NCBI RefSeq assembly: GCF_900074915.1
Contig: NZ_LT222319.1
Span: forward strand, 1,361,001-1,425,000
Length of the DNA stretch: 64,000 nt
Direction: 5' to 3'
From: Pseudomonas cerasi
Lineage (GTDB): Bacteria; Pseudomonadota; Gammaproteobacteria; Pseudomonadales; Pseudomonadaceae
The notes under the pieces were generated by a model, which worked only from the letters and a program-made list of their open reading frames with translations, did not search any database and was not told the DNA's origin. The first letter of the stretch is position 1; each line of letters starts with the position of its first letter. The position numbers were made by a program, and so were the translations under genes. Of this stretch, positions 56,163-64,000 are shown in pieces.

Positions 56163-56945
56163 TTATTTCATCGAAGAGCGTGGTGCAACAGGCTGGTTGT
56201 CGTTGGAGATGGTGACTTCCACGCGACGGTTCATGGCGCGGCCCGAGTTGCTGGAGTTGTCAGCAACCGGGTATTCCTTGCCATAACCCATGGTCACAAC
56301 GCGCGCTGGGTCTACACCCATGCGTACCAGAGCCATGCGCACCGAGTTGGCGCGACGCTCGGACAGCGACTGGTTGTAGGAAGCCGAACCGGTGCTGTCG
56401 GTATAGCCTTCGACAATCACTTTACGGTCCGGGTTTTCCTGCAGGAAGCCAGCCAGCTTGCCAATGTCGCCCTGGGCGGTTGGCTTCAGTTCGGCCTTGT
56501 TGTAGTCGAACAGTACGTCACCGAAAGTCACCAGCGTACCGCGTTCGGTCTGCTTGGCGTTCAGGCTGTTTTTCAGTGCAGCGATCTGCGCGTCACGCGC
56601 TTCCAGACGGGCCTTGGCGCGGTCGGCAGAAGCGTTTTGCAGAGCTGCTTCAGAGGTACGCAGGGCGATGGTCTGCTTGGCCAGCTCGATGCGCTGGTTG
56701 GTCAGGTACGACAGTTGATCGACTTTCTGTACGTCTTCATCGTTACGGAAGGCCTGTTCTGCCTTGGTCAGCCATTCGCTGGCGTCCTTGGTTTCCAGGG
56801 CTGCGACTTGAGTGGCCTGAGGGTTGGTCTGCAGCGCAGTGAAGTTGCTGCGAGCCTGTTCCAGGTTAGGGTTCGGCTTGGTTGCACAGGCTGCCAAGGC
56901 AACGCTCATGGCCAGCAGAGCAGGGATCATCAATTGTTTACGCAT
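56163..56945 (-). CDS. OmpA-family lipoprotein with N-terminal DUF4398 domain
   Basis: The 260-aa protein has a lipoprotein signal (MIPALLAMSVALAACATKP, Cys near 20), then a DUF4398-like helical region (about 25-125, rich in Ala/Gln/Arg, probably coiled coil). A C-terminal OmpA peptidoglycan-binding domain follows (about 140-245; VLFDYNKAELKPTAQGDIGK, VEGYTDSTGSASYNQSLSER, and ANSVRMALVRMGV). It probably anchors the outer membrane to peptidoglycan. Upstream on the same strand is a second DUF4398 lipoprotein (57005-57403), 59 bases away, so the two are likely one operon. Confidence 0.93.
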   Translation of the reverse strand: MRKQLMIPALLAMSVALAACATKPNPNLEQARSNFTALQTNPQATQVAALETKDASEWLTKAEQAFRNDEDVQKVDQLSYLTNQRIELAKQTIALRTSEAALQNASADRAKARLEARDAQIAALKNSLNAKQTERGTLVTFGDVLFDYNKAELKPTAQGDIGKLAGFLQENPDRKVIVEGYTDSTGSASYNQSLSERRANSVRMALVRMGVDPARVVTMGYGKEYPVADNSSNSGRAMNRRVEVTISNDNQPVAPRSSMK

Positions 56946-57004
56946 AATAGGGTCGTCCTTTAATCAGTTACGAATTCATGAAAACAGAAGGGGGCGCAGG
57001 GCAA

Positions 57005-57403
57005 TCACTGCACCTGGCGCAGGCCTTCTTCACGGAGTTCGTTGACGCCTTGACGAGCGTCCTGCACGGCCTTGGCAGCTTTGGCGGCCTGGGATTTACG
57101 TTCTGCTACGCGAGCGTCCCACTCGGCTTGTTCAGCCAGACGGCGTGCTTCATCGTATTTGTGATCCTGCATGGCCAGATCAGCAGCTTTGAGCTTGTCC
57201 TGAGCCGACTTCATTTCTACCGCCGCGAACTCGGTACCGCCAGCGCTGACAGCGCTGTTGACGGCCGATTGCGAAACCGCGTACTGCTCGGAGGGCGGGT
57301 TACCGGCACAACCGGCCAGGATAAAGGTGCTACCGAGTGCCAGCGCAGCCAGCTTGAGACCGCGCAGGCCTTTGAACTTGGTTTTGGCAGTTAGGGTGTT
57401 CAT
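57005..57403 (-). CDS. DUF4398 domain-containing lipoprotein
   Basis: The 132-aa protein has a lipoprotein signal (LKLAALALGSTFILAGCAGN) and an alpha-helical DUF4398 domain (EFAAVEMKSAQDKLKAADLA, MQDHKYDEARRLAEQAEWDA), strongly Ala/Glu/Lys-rich and likely coiled coil. The ATG at 57403 has GGAG nine bases upstream; a TTG at 57418 is less likely. It lies upstream of the OmpA-DUF4398 gene, suggesting the two pair through their DUF4398 helices, which is inference. Confidence 0.9.
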   Translation of the reverse strand: MNTLTAKTKFKGLRGLKLAALALGSTFILAGCAGNPPSEQYAVSQSAVNSAVSAGGTEFAAVEMKSAQDKLKAADLAMQDHKYDEARRLAEQAEWDARVAERKSQAAKAAKAVQDARQGVNELREEGLRQVQ

Positions 57404-57798
57404 GTTGATCAACTCCAATGTCTGACTCCAACGTGGTTATCCATGACAGTCGTTGCATCAAGTCCGGGCATCAGGTTGTACAACCGCCTACTGCCTTTCG
57501 GGCTTTCCTGTAATGGTTAATCGTTCCGACCTGCGCGGTTTTTGAATAGTTCAGATAAATATCTACTGAGTGGTCAGGATTTTTCAGAGGCCTTCAGACG
57601 ATTGCCAATATGTTGTCCATCATATGAAGGGGCGTGAAGCCACGATCAATAACCCTGATGGCGTTCAGGTTTTTGCTGAAGCATTTGTCCAATTGCAGGC
57701 TTTTGGTGCACTGTTGGCACAGCGGATTTGAATTCACGTATGCCCGTGCTGCCGAGCGGGTACGCAACTGAGCCCAGATAAAAAACGGGAGAGGAACG
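57404..57798. other. 395-base intergenic region between the DUF4398 gene and ppc
   Basis: This divergent region is relatively AT-rich in the middle (57535-57620) and must hold promoters for both sides. No consensus promoter pair, riboswitch or repeat could be defended. A TGGCAC at 57715-57720 is not followed by the GC of a sigma-54 -12 box. Confidence 0.4.
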
Positions 57799-60435
57799 AT
57801 GGCCGATATCGATGCGCGTCTGCGCGAAGACGTTCACCTGTTGGGTGAGCTGTTGGGGAATACGATTCGTGAGCAGCGAGGCGCTGAATTTCTCGACAAG
57901 ATCGAGCGTATTCGCAAAGGTGCCAAAGCGGGCAGGCGCGGTTCCGCAGAAGGGGCCGAGCAACTCAGTTCCAGCGTCGACGGGCTGGGTGATGACGAGC
58001 TTCTGCCGGTTGCACGTGCGTTCAACCAGTTTCTCAACCTGGCCAATATTGCCGAGCAATATCAGCTCATGCACCGCCGCGACGATAAACAGCCTCTGCC
58101 GTTCGAGTCGCGAGTACTGCCCGAGCTGCTTGATCGCCTGAAGGCCGAAGGCCATTCACCTGCTGCCCTGGCACGTCAGCTGAGCAAACTGGAAATCGAG
58201 CTGGTGCTGACTGCGCACCCCACCGAGGTCGCACGCCGTACGCTGATTCAGAAATACGACGCCATCGCTGCGCAGTTGGCAGCACTCGATCATCGCGATC
58301 TCAACAGCACCGAGCGCACACAGATTACTTCGCGCCTGCAGCGGCTGATCGCCGAGGCCTGGCACACCGAAGAGATCCGGCGCATCCGACCTACGCCGGT
58401 CGATGAAGCCAAATGGGGGTTCGCGGTCATTGAACACTCGCTCTGGCACGCCATTCCAAACTACCTGCGCAAGGCTGACCATGCGCTGCATGCGGCCACC
58501 GGCCTGCATTTGCCGCTGGAAGCCGCGCCGATCCGTTTTGCCTCCTGGATGGGCGGCGACCGTGACGGTAACCCGAATGTCACGGCTGCGGTCACCCGCG
58601 AAGTGCTGTTGCTGGCGCGCTGGATGGCGGCTGACCTGTATCTGCGTGACGTGGACAATCTCGCCGCAGAACTGTCGATGCAGCAAGCCAGTGACGCTTT
58701 GCGTGCCAGCGTGGGTGACAGCGCCGAGCCCTATCGGGCGGAGCTCAAACGCCTGCGCGAGCGTTTGCGTGCGACGCGCAACTGGGCCAATGCCTCATTG
58801 AGCGAAACCTTGCCTGCGCCGGAAGCGGTGCTGCGGGACAACCGTGAACTGCTGGACCCTTTGCTGCTGTGCTTCCAGTCGCTGCACGAATGCGGCATGG
58901 GTGTGATCGCCGACGGGCCGCTTCTGGATTGCCTGCGTCGCGCAGTCACATTCGGTCTGTTTCTGGTGCGTCTGGATGTTCGCCAGGATTCCAGCCGTCA
59001 CTGCGCAGCGATGACCGAAATCACTGATTACCTGGGGCTGGGTCGTTACGAAGAGTGGGATGAGCAGGCCCGCATCGACTTTCTATTGCGTGAATTGAAT
59101 AACCGCAGGCCGCTGCTGCCGAGCTACTTCAAGCCGGCAGCCGACACCGCAGAGGTGCTGGCAACCTGCCGGGAGGTGGCAGCCGCTCCAGCGGCGTCCC
59201 TGGGGTCTTATGTGATCTCGATGGCCGGCTCGGCCTCGGATGTGCTGGCCGTGCAACTGCTGCTCAAGGAGTCTGGGCTGCAGCGGCCCATGCGTGTGGT
59301 GCCGTTGTTCGAGACACTGGCCGATCTGGATAACGCCGGGCCGGTGATCGAGACGCTGCTCGGGCTGCCGGGCTATCGCTCGCGTCTGCACGGCCCGCAA
59401 GAGGTGATGATCGGCTATTCCGACTCGGCCAAGGATGCCGGCACGACGGCGGCGGCCTGGGCGCAGTACCGCGCTCAGGAAAGGCTGGTGGAGATCTGTC
59501 GCGAGCAGCAGGTCGAATTGCTGCTGTTCCACGGCCGTGGCGGTACAGTCGGTCGTGGCGGCGGTCCCGCGCACGCGGCGATCCTGTCGCAACCGCCGGG
59601 TTCTGTGGCCGGGCGTTTCCGGACCACCGAGCAAGGGGAAATGATTCGTTTCAAATTCGGCCTGCCGGACATCGCCGAACAGAACCTCAATCTTTATCTG
59701 GCGGCCGTGTTGGAAGCGACCCTGTTGCCGCCGCCACCTCCACAACCGGCGTGGCGGACGATGATGGACCAGATGGCCGGCGACGGGGTCAGCGCCTATC
59801 GCGCGGTGGTGCGTGAGAACCCTGAATTCGTCGAGTATTTCCGCCAGGCGACACCCGAGCAGGAACTGGGGCGTTTGCCACTTGGCAGTCGTCCGGCCAA
59901 GCGCCGCGAGGGCGGTGTAGAGAGTCTTCGTGCCATTCCGTGGATCTTCGCCTGGACGCAGACGCGTCTGATGCTGCCCGCCTGGCTGGGGTGGGAAGCT
60001 GCACTGAGCAAAGCCCTGGAGCGCGGCGAAGGCGAGGTGCTGGCACAGATGCGTGAGCAGTGGCCGTTTTTCAGAACCCGTATCGACATGCTGGAAATGG
60101 TCCTCGCCAAAGCCGATGCGGACATCGCCCGACTCTACGACGAACGTCTGGTCAGCGCCGAGCTGCAGCATTTGGGCGCACATTTACGCGACCTATTGTC
60201 GCAGGCGTGCAATGTGGTTCTGGGGTTGACCGGGCAGAAGCAACTGCTGGCCCACAGTCCTGAAACACTGGAATTCATCAGTCTGCGCAACACCTACCTT
60301 GACCCGTTGCATTTGCTTCAGGCAGAGCTGCTGTCGCGCTCGCGTAATCGTGAAGCCAGTCTGGACAGTCCTCTGGAACTGGCGCTGCTGGTGTCTGTAG
60401 CGGGGATTGCTGCCGGTCTGCGCAACACCGGCTGA
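57799..60435 (+). CDS. ppc: Phosphoenolpyruvate carboxylase
   Basis: Ppc carboxylates PEP to oxaloacetate, refilling the TCA cycle. The 878-aa protein has the catalytic His at about 140 in [13 protein letters not shown], the [11 protein letters not shown] segment, the flexible loop [20 protein letters not shown], and the C-terminal [16 protein letters not shown] ending in RNTG. The ATG at 57799 has GAGAGGAA before it and gives the usual length. It is transcribed toward adk, as in other Pseudomonas. No clear terminator follows; the gap to adk holds a GGCCAGC/GCTGGCC dyad (60480-60506). Confidence 0.98.
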   Translation: MADIDARLREDVHLLGELLGNTIREQRGAEFLDKIERIRKGAKAGRRGSAEGAEQLSSSVDGLGDDELLPVARAFNQFLNLANIAEQYQLMHRRDDKQPLPFESRVLPELLDRLKAEGHSPAALARQLSKLEIELVLTAHPTEVARRTLIQKYDAIAAQLAALDHRDLNSTERTQITSRLQRLIAEAWHTEEIRRIRPTPVDEAKWGFAVIEHSLWHAIPNYLRKADHALHAATGLHLPLEAAPIRFASWMGGDRDGNPNVTAAVTREVLLLARWMAADLYLRDVDNLAAELSMQQASDALRASVGDSAEPYRAELKRLRERLRATRNWANASLSETLPAPEAVLRDNRELLDPLLLCFQSLHECGMGVIADGPLLDCLRRAVTFGLFLVRLDVRQDSSRHCAAMTEITDYLGLGRYEEWDEQARIDFLLRELNNRRPLLPSYFKPAADTAEVLATCREVAAAPAASLGSYVISMAGSASDVLAVQLLLKESGLQRPMRVVPLFETLADLDNAGPVIETLLGLPGYRSRLHGPQEVMIGYSDSAKDAGTTAAAWAQYRAQERLVEICREQQVELLLFHGRGGTVGRGGGPAHAAILSQPPGSVAGRFRTTEQGEMIRFKFGLPDIAEQNLNLYLAAVLEATLLPPPPPQPAWRTMMDQMAGDGVSAYRAVVRENPEFVEYFRQATPEQELGRLPLGSRPAKRREGGVESLRAIPWIFAWTQTRLMLPAWLGWEAALSKALERGEGEVLAQMREQWPFFRTRIDMLEMVLAKADADIARLYDERLVSAELQHLGAHLRDLLSQACNVVLGLTGQKQLLAHSPETLEFISLRNTYLDPLHLLQAELLSRSRNREASLDSPLELALLVSVAGIAAGLRNTG

Positions 60436-60660
60436 TGGATGAGGCCCATGCCATCGTCTGGCCTTTTCGGTCCGGCGATGGCCAGCGCCGGATTTGCAGG
60501 CTGGCCTGCCGTAAACCTTGATACAGGTCATATCACTCTGAAATCAAGGCTGACAAGGCGGTACGCCTGCGCTCACTGCGACTTTCGGCGGCTTGTGCGG
60601 CCTCGGTCTGCTGTGTATCTTGATCAGCCTTTCGGCCTATTGGCCTGATTCATTTTTTAG

Positions 60661-61365
<705 letters not shown>

Positions 61366-61384
61366 GGCTCTCGGCCTGAACAAT

Positions 61385-61410
61385 AAATGGCCCGCTTGCG
61401 GGCCATTTGT
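61385..61410 (+). terminator. Rho-independent terminator after adk
   Basis: AAATGGCCCGC/GCGGGCCATTT is an 11-bp stem with a 2-base loop, ending in TTT. It lies 20 bases after the adk stop and is symmetrical enough to act both ways. Confidence 0.85.
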
Positions 61411-61457
61411 CATTTATACTGCTGCACTTTTTCACATTGACCACGACGGAAACACCG

Positions 61458-62132
61458 ATGACCACCTTGCTGGCCCTGGACACCGCCACTGAAGCCTGCT
61501 CGGTCGCTTTGCTGCATGACGGCAAGGTGCTGAGCCACTACGAGGTGATCCCGCGCCTGCATGCCCAGCGGCTGCTGCCCATGATCAAAAGCCTGATGGC
61601 CGAGGCGGGCATTGCCATGTCGGCGCTGGACGCCATCGCTTTCGGGCGCGGTCCCGGCGCGTTTACCGGCGTGCGTATTGCCATCGGCGTCGTGCAAGGC
61701 CTGGCATTTGCCCTTGAGCGTCCGGTGCTGCCCGTGTCGAACCTCGCCGTGCTGGCGCAGCGCGCCTTGCGCGAACACGGCGTGTCGCAGGTGGCATCGG
61801 CTATCGATGCGCGCATGGACGAGGTGTACTGGGGTTGCTATCACGAGGCCGCCGGGGAAATGCGCCTGTTGGGCGAAGAGGCGGTGATGGCGCCCGAATT
61901 GGCCGCGCTGCCTGCGCACGCCAGCGGGCAATGGTTTGGCGCCGGTACGGGCTGGGGCTATGCAGAGCGTATTCCGCTCAGCCTGACAGGCCATGATGCA
62001 GCCATGCTACCGCACGCGCAGGATCTGTTGACGCTGGCAACCTTTGCCTGGCACCGCGGCGAAGCCCTGCCTGCGGATGACGCTCAGCCGGTTTACCTGC
62101 GTGACAAGGTGGCTACGCCGAAGGCGCGTTGA
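61458..62132 (+). CDS. tsaB: tRNA threonylcarbamoyladenosine biosynthesis protein TsaB
   Basis: TsaB is the inactive TsaD-like partner needed, with TsaD and TsaE, for t6A37 modification of ANN-decoding tRNAs. The 224-aa ASKHA-fold protein starts MTTLLALDTATEACSVALLH and has RLHAQRLLPMIKSLM and FGRGPGAFTGVRIAIGVVQG, the family signature. The ATG at 61458 is the family start; an in-frame codon at 61407 lies in the adk terminator region. Confidence 0.96.
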   Translation: MTTLLALDTATEACSVALLHDGKVLSHYEVIPRLHAQRLLPMIKSLMAEAGIAMSALDAIAFGRGPGAFTGVRIAIGVVQGLAFALERPVLPVSNLAVLAQRALREHGVSQVASAIDARMDEVYWGCYHEAAGEMRLLGEEAVMAPELAALPAHASGQWFGAGTGWGYAERIPLSLTGHDAAMLPHAQDLLTLATFAWHRGEALPADDAQPVYLRDKVATPKAR

Positions 62133-62272
62133 CGCAAGGGCGGGGCTTGCACGACAGCCTGCCGCATTCCATTCAGGTGTCTTTCAATACTCGCCAACCG
62201 CGCAACCAGTATTGGAAAAATATCAGTTTGCCATCTACCGTTTATCGTCTGAATGGTCTTTAATCTCATTTG

Positions 62273-62310
62273 GCGATAACAAGTTGCAAGATATGTGGTC
62301 TAGTTATCGC
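62273..62310. promoter_or_regulatory. Inverted repeat in an AT-rich intergenic patch
   Basis: GCGATAAC (62273-62280) and GTTATCGC (62303-62310) are perfect 8-base arms 22 bases apart, inside the AT-rich gap between tsaB and the small gene at 62377. It could be an operator or a hairpin in the leader. No matching known binding site is recognised. Confidence 0.4.
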
Positions 62311-62376
62311 TACGCAATTTGCGAACTACAAGGCAGTAACGCTAAATTGCCACTATCGACGCCGAGTACATAATCG

Positions 62377-62688
62377 ATGCGCATAGACGGAACCTCATCA
62401 CGCTCGTATCCCATCAAGCGAAAGCCGCAGAAAACGCCTTCGACCGTCGAAGGGTCTTTTGAGGAAGTCGTAGTTGATGCCGAGTTGCCGCCGCCCCCAG
62501 CGCGCGCTCGCCGTGAAACGGGTGATTCACCGATTGGCAGCACTGCCAATGTGCCTGCGCGTCCGCAAGACATCATTTTCCCGCGCTCCATGAGCTCTCG
62601 TGTCGCCCACGCGCTGGCCAGTTATATGGCCACTGCCAGTTTTGTCGATTGGGACCTTGAAGTATCGGGGCTCGATCTGCACGTTTGA
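62377..62688 (+). CDS. Conserved small protein of unknown function
   Basis: The 103-aa protein starts MRIDGTSSRSYPIKRKPQKT, is proline- and arginine-rich and largely disordered in the first 75 residues (DAELPPPPARARRETGD), and ends in a short ordered segment (SRVAHALASYMATASFVDWD). It has no signal peptide or membrane span. Its position between tsaB and the DUF72 gene is typical of Pseudomonas genomes. Its stop is two bases before the GTG of the DUF72 gene, so the two are probably an operon. Confidence 0.75.
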   Translation: MRIDGTSSRSYPIKRKPQKTPSTVEGSFEEVVVDAELPPPPARARRETGDSPIGSTANVPARPQDIIFPRSMSSRVAHALASYMATASFVDWDLEVSGLDLHV

Positions 62689-62690
62689 TT

Positions 62691-63554
62691 GTGTCCCGTC
62701 TGCCTTACTACGTTGGTTGTCCGTCATGGAGTGAAAACGCCTGGCGCGATTCGCTGTATCCAGAAGATGCCCGCCCCAATGATTTCCTGAATCTTTACAC
62801 TCAGGTATTCAACGCTGTCGAAGGCAACACCACTTTCTACGCCCGTCCCGCCGCCACCACGGTGCAGCGCTGGGCAGAAACGATGCCCGACGATTTTCGT
62901 TTCACCGCCAAATTCCATAAAGACATCAGTCATAACGGCGACCTTCGTGAGCAGGTCGGCGCCGCTGAGGAATTCATCCGGTTACTTGCGCCTCTGGGCG
63001 GGCGGATTGCGCCGTTCTGGCTGCAGTTGCCAGCCAGCTTCACGCCGCAGCGTCTGGCCGAGCTGGCCGGCTTTCTCGACGAACTCAACGTGCCGCTTGC
63101 CGTAGAAGTGCGCAATATGGCGTTTTTCCTGAAGGGTGATGAAGAGCGCATGCTCAATCGCCTGTTGCTGGACCGAGGCGTCGAGCGCATCTGTCTCGAT
63201 TCCCGCGCGTTGTTCAGCTGCTTCTCAAGCGATCCCGCAGTCTTGCACGCCCAATCGAAAAAACCCAAGGTGCCACCTCGTCCGGCCGCGCTGACCCTGT
63301 TTCCTCAGGTCCGTTTCATCGGCGGTCCTGACCTGGAGGCCAATGATCAGTTTTTGGTGCAGTGGGTGGAAAAGGTCGCCGTGTGGATCGAAGAGGGGCG
63401 CACGCCTTATGTCTTCCTGCACACCCCGGACAACATCAGGGCTGCCGAACAGGCCATGCGCTTTCATCAGCAACTGATGGCGCGATTGCCTGGCCTGCCG
63501 GCATTGTTCGAACTGGATCGCGGGCCTCAGGTGGAACAGTTGGGCTTGCTCTGA
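62691..63554 (+). CDS. DUF72 (YecE-like) TIM-barrel protein
   Basis: The protein is about 287 aa, of the YecE family. Features are the start YYVGCPSWSENAWRDSLYPE, FNAVEGNTTFYARP, FTAKFHKDISHNG, WLQLPASFTP and VEVRNMAFF, and the C-terminal PYVFLHTPDNIRAAEQAMRF. The function is unknown; a TIM-barrel with phosphate or metal binding has been proposed for the family. The start is uncertain: GTG 62691 is used here; a TTG at 62685 would overlap the upstream stop. Confidence 0.88.
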   Translation: MSRLPYYVGCPSWSENAWRDSLYPEDARPNDFLNLYTQVFNAVEGNTTFYARPAATTVQRWAETMPDDFRFTAKFHKDISHNGDLREQVGAAEEFIRLLAPLGGRIAPFWLQLPASFTPQRLAELAGFLDELNVPLAVEVRNMAFFLKGDEERMLNRLLLDRGVERICLDSRALFSCFSSDPAVLHAQSKKPKVPPRPAALTLFPQVRFIGGPDLEANDQFLVQWVEKVAVWIEEGRTPYVFLHTPDNIRAAEQAMRFHQQLMARLPGLPALFELDRGPQVEQLGLL

Positions 63555-63687
63555 GGTCTTCCAGGTGTGGGCTGACAGAGTCCGACCTTGTGGAGAGCCC
63601 GCTTATGGATTCGCAACTGCGCTGTTTTGTCCCTGTTCACAGATTTTCTGTTCGATTCGCACCCGTTGCGCGGGTCAAGGTTTAAGC

Positions 63688-64000
63688 ATGCGCGTACTGC
63701 TGGTATTCCTGCTGCTCTGTGCAATGGGGGCGTTCGCCGTCTGGCGCGGCTGGGTCGATGTACCCGAGCGCTGGAACCCGTGGGCGCCGTTGGATGTGCG
63801 GGCCGAGCCCAACTTTCTGACGTCTTACAAGCTGTCGCGACTGCAAAATGATCCCGCGCTGTGCGATCAGGTGCTGAGTTCGTCAGGGTTGCGTTTCAGT
63901 CGCCAGGCCGACAGTGATCCTTCTGCCCGTTGCCCCCTGGAAAATACCCTGCGCATTCAGGGTGGCGACGTGGCGCTGAGCAGCAGCTTTCTGGCCAGTT
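63688..64000 (+). CDS. Extensin-family protein, 5' part (runs off the window)
   Basis: The 104 codons present begin with a signal-anchor (MRVLLVFLLLCAMGAFAVWR) and a short tryptophan-rich stretch (VDVPERWNPWAPLDV). The start of an extensin-like C-terminal domain follows: NDPALCDQVLSSSGLRFSRQ, SARCPLENTLRIQGGDVALS, then SSFLAS. The Cys positions match that family (COG3921), whose role in the envelope is unknown. The gene is on the same strand as the DUF72 gene and starts 133 bases after it. Confidence 0.8.
   Translation, partial: MRVLLVFLLLCAMGAFAVWRGWVDVPERWNPWAPLDVRAEPNFLTSYKLSRLQNDPALCDQVLSSSGLRFSRQADSDPSARCPLENTLRIQGGDVALSSSFLAS

Noticed and set aside
57715..57731. Possible sigma-54 promoter before ppc (TGGCAC)
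   Set aside because: The -12 GC dinucleotide is not at the required spacing.
60439..60648. 69-codon frame between ppc and adk
   Set aside because: No ribosome binding site, no similarity to known small proteins, and the region contains dyads typical of a 3' end.

Overview
This window is a chromosomal segment of a Pseudomonas, most likely of the P. syringae group. That placement is inference from three things: the gene neighbourhoods (mltF-purL, ffh-rpsP-rimM-trmD-rplS-xerD-dsbC-hom-thrC, wspABCDEFR-prfB-lysS, ppc-adk-tsaB), the GC-rich codon usage, and the palindromic intergenic repeats (REP-like and 'gcagagcgtcc' types). Most of the window is conserved core genome. No tRNA, rRNA, CRISPR array, insertion sequence or prophage was seen.

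Layout. 1-8.2 kb: the 5' part of mltF, divergent purL, a NIF3/CutA-like protein, an L,D-transpeptidase, two Nudix hydrolases, a gamma-carbonic anhydrase and a DUF1289 protein. 8.4-13.8 kb: a VUT-type transporter, purT, an MHS-family MFS transporter, a CNNM/CorC protein and the CcsA-like YpjD. 14-22.4 kb: ffh, the rpsP-rimM-trmD-rplS ribosomal operon, xerD, dsbC, hom and thrC. 22.5-28.2 kb: a signalling cluster made of a BvgS/EvgS-type hybrid sensor, a REC-EAL phosphodiesterase and a convergent LuxR-type regulator. 28.5-36.9 kb: a DUF3509 protein, a periplasmic binding-like protein, yaeQ, recJ, an Old Yellow Enzyme, a hybrid kinase broken by an amber codon, and a DUF533 protein. 36.9-40.8 kb: a decayed large toxin/effector-like gene (DUF6543, leucine-rich repeats, NEL-like tail). 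41-49.6 kb: a complete wsp operon. 49.7-56 kb: prfB with its programmed frameshift, lysS, a TetR regulator, a DUF1704/QEGLA protein, and a lipoprotein hydrolase with a small membrane protein. 56-64 kb: an OmpA/DUF4398 pair, ppc, adk, tsaB, a small unknown protein, a DUF72 protein and the start of an extensin-family gene.

How the genes work together. The strongest theme is cyclic-di-GMP control. The Wsp chemosensory operon ends in the diguanylate cyclase WspR, while the cluster at 22.5-28.2 kb encodes a c-di-GMP phosphodiesterase with its own sensor, and a perfect NarL-type palindrome lies just upstream of the phosphodiesterase gene. The window also has two points of gene decay: the amber-split kinase, and the toxin-like gene carrying two frame changes and an apparent internal deletion. 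These two lie side by side, separated only by the DUF533 gene, so this 7 kb is the evolutionarily most labile part of the window. The hom leader, with tandem terminator-like hairpins against the ribosome binding site, and a structured 3' region after the DUF3509 gene are the best candidates for undescribed RNA regulation.
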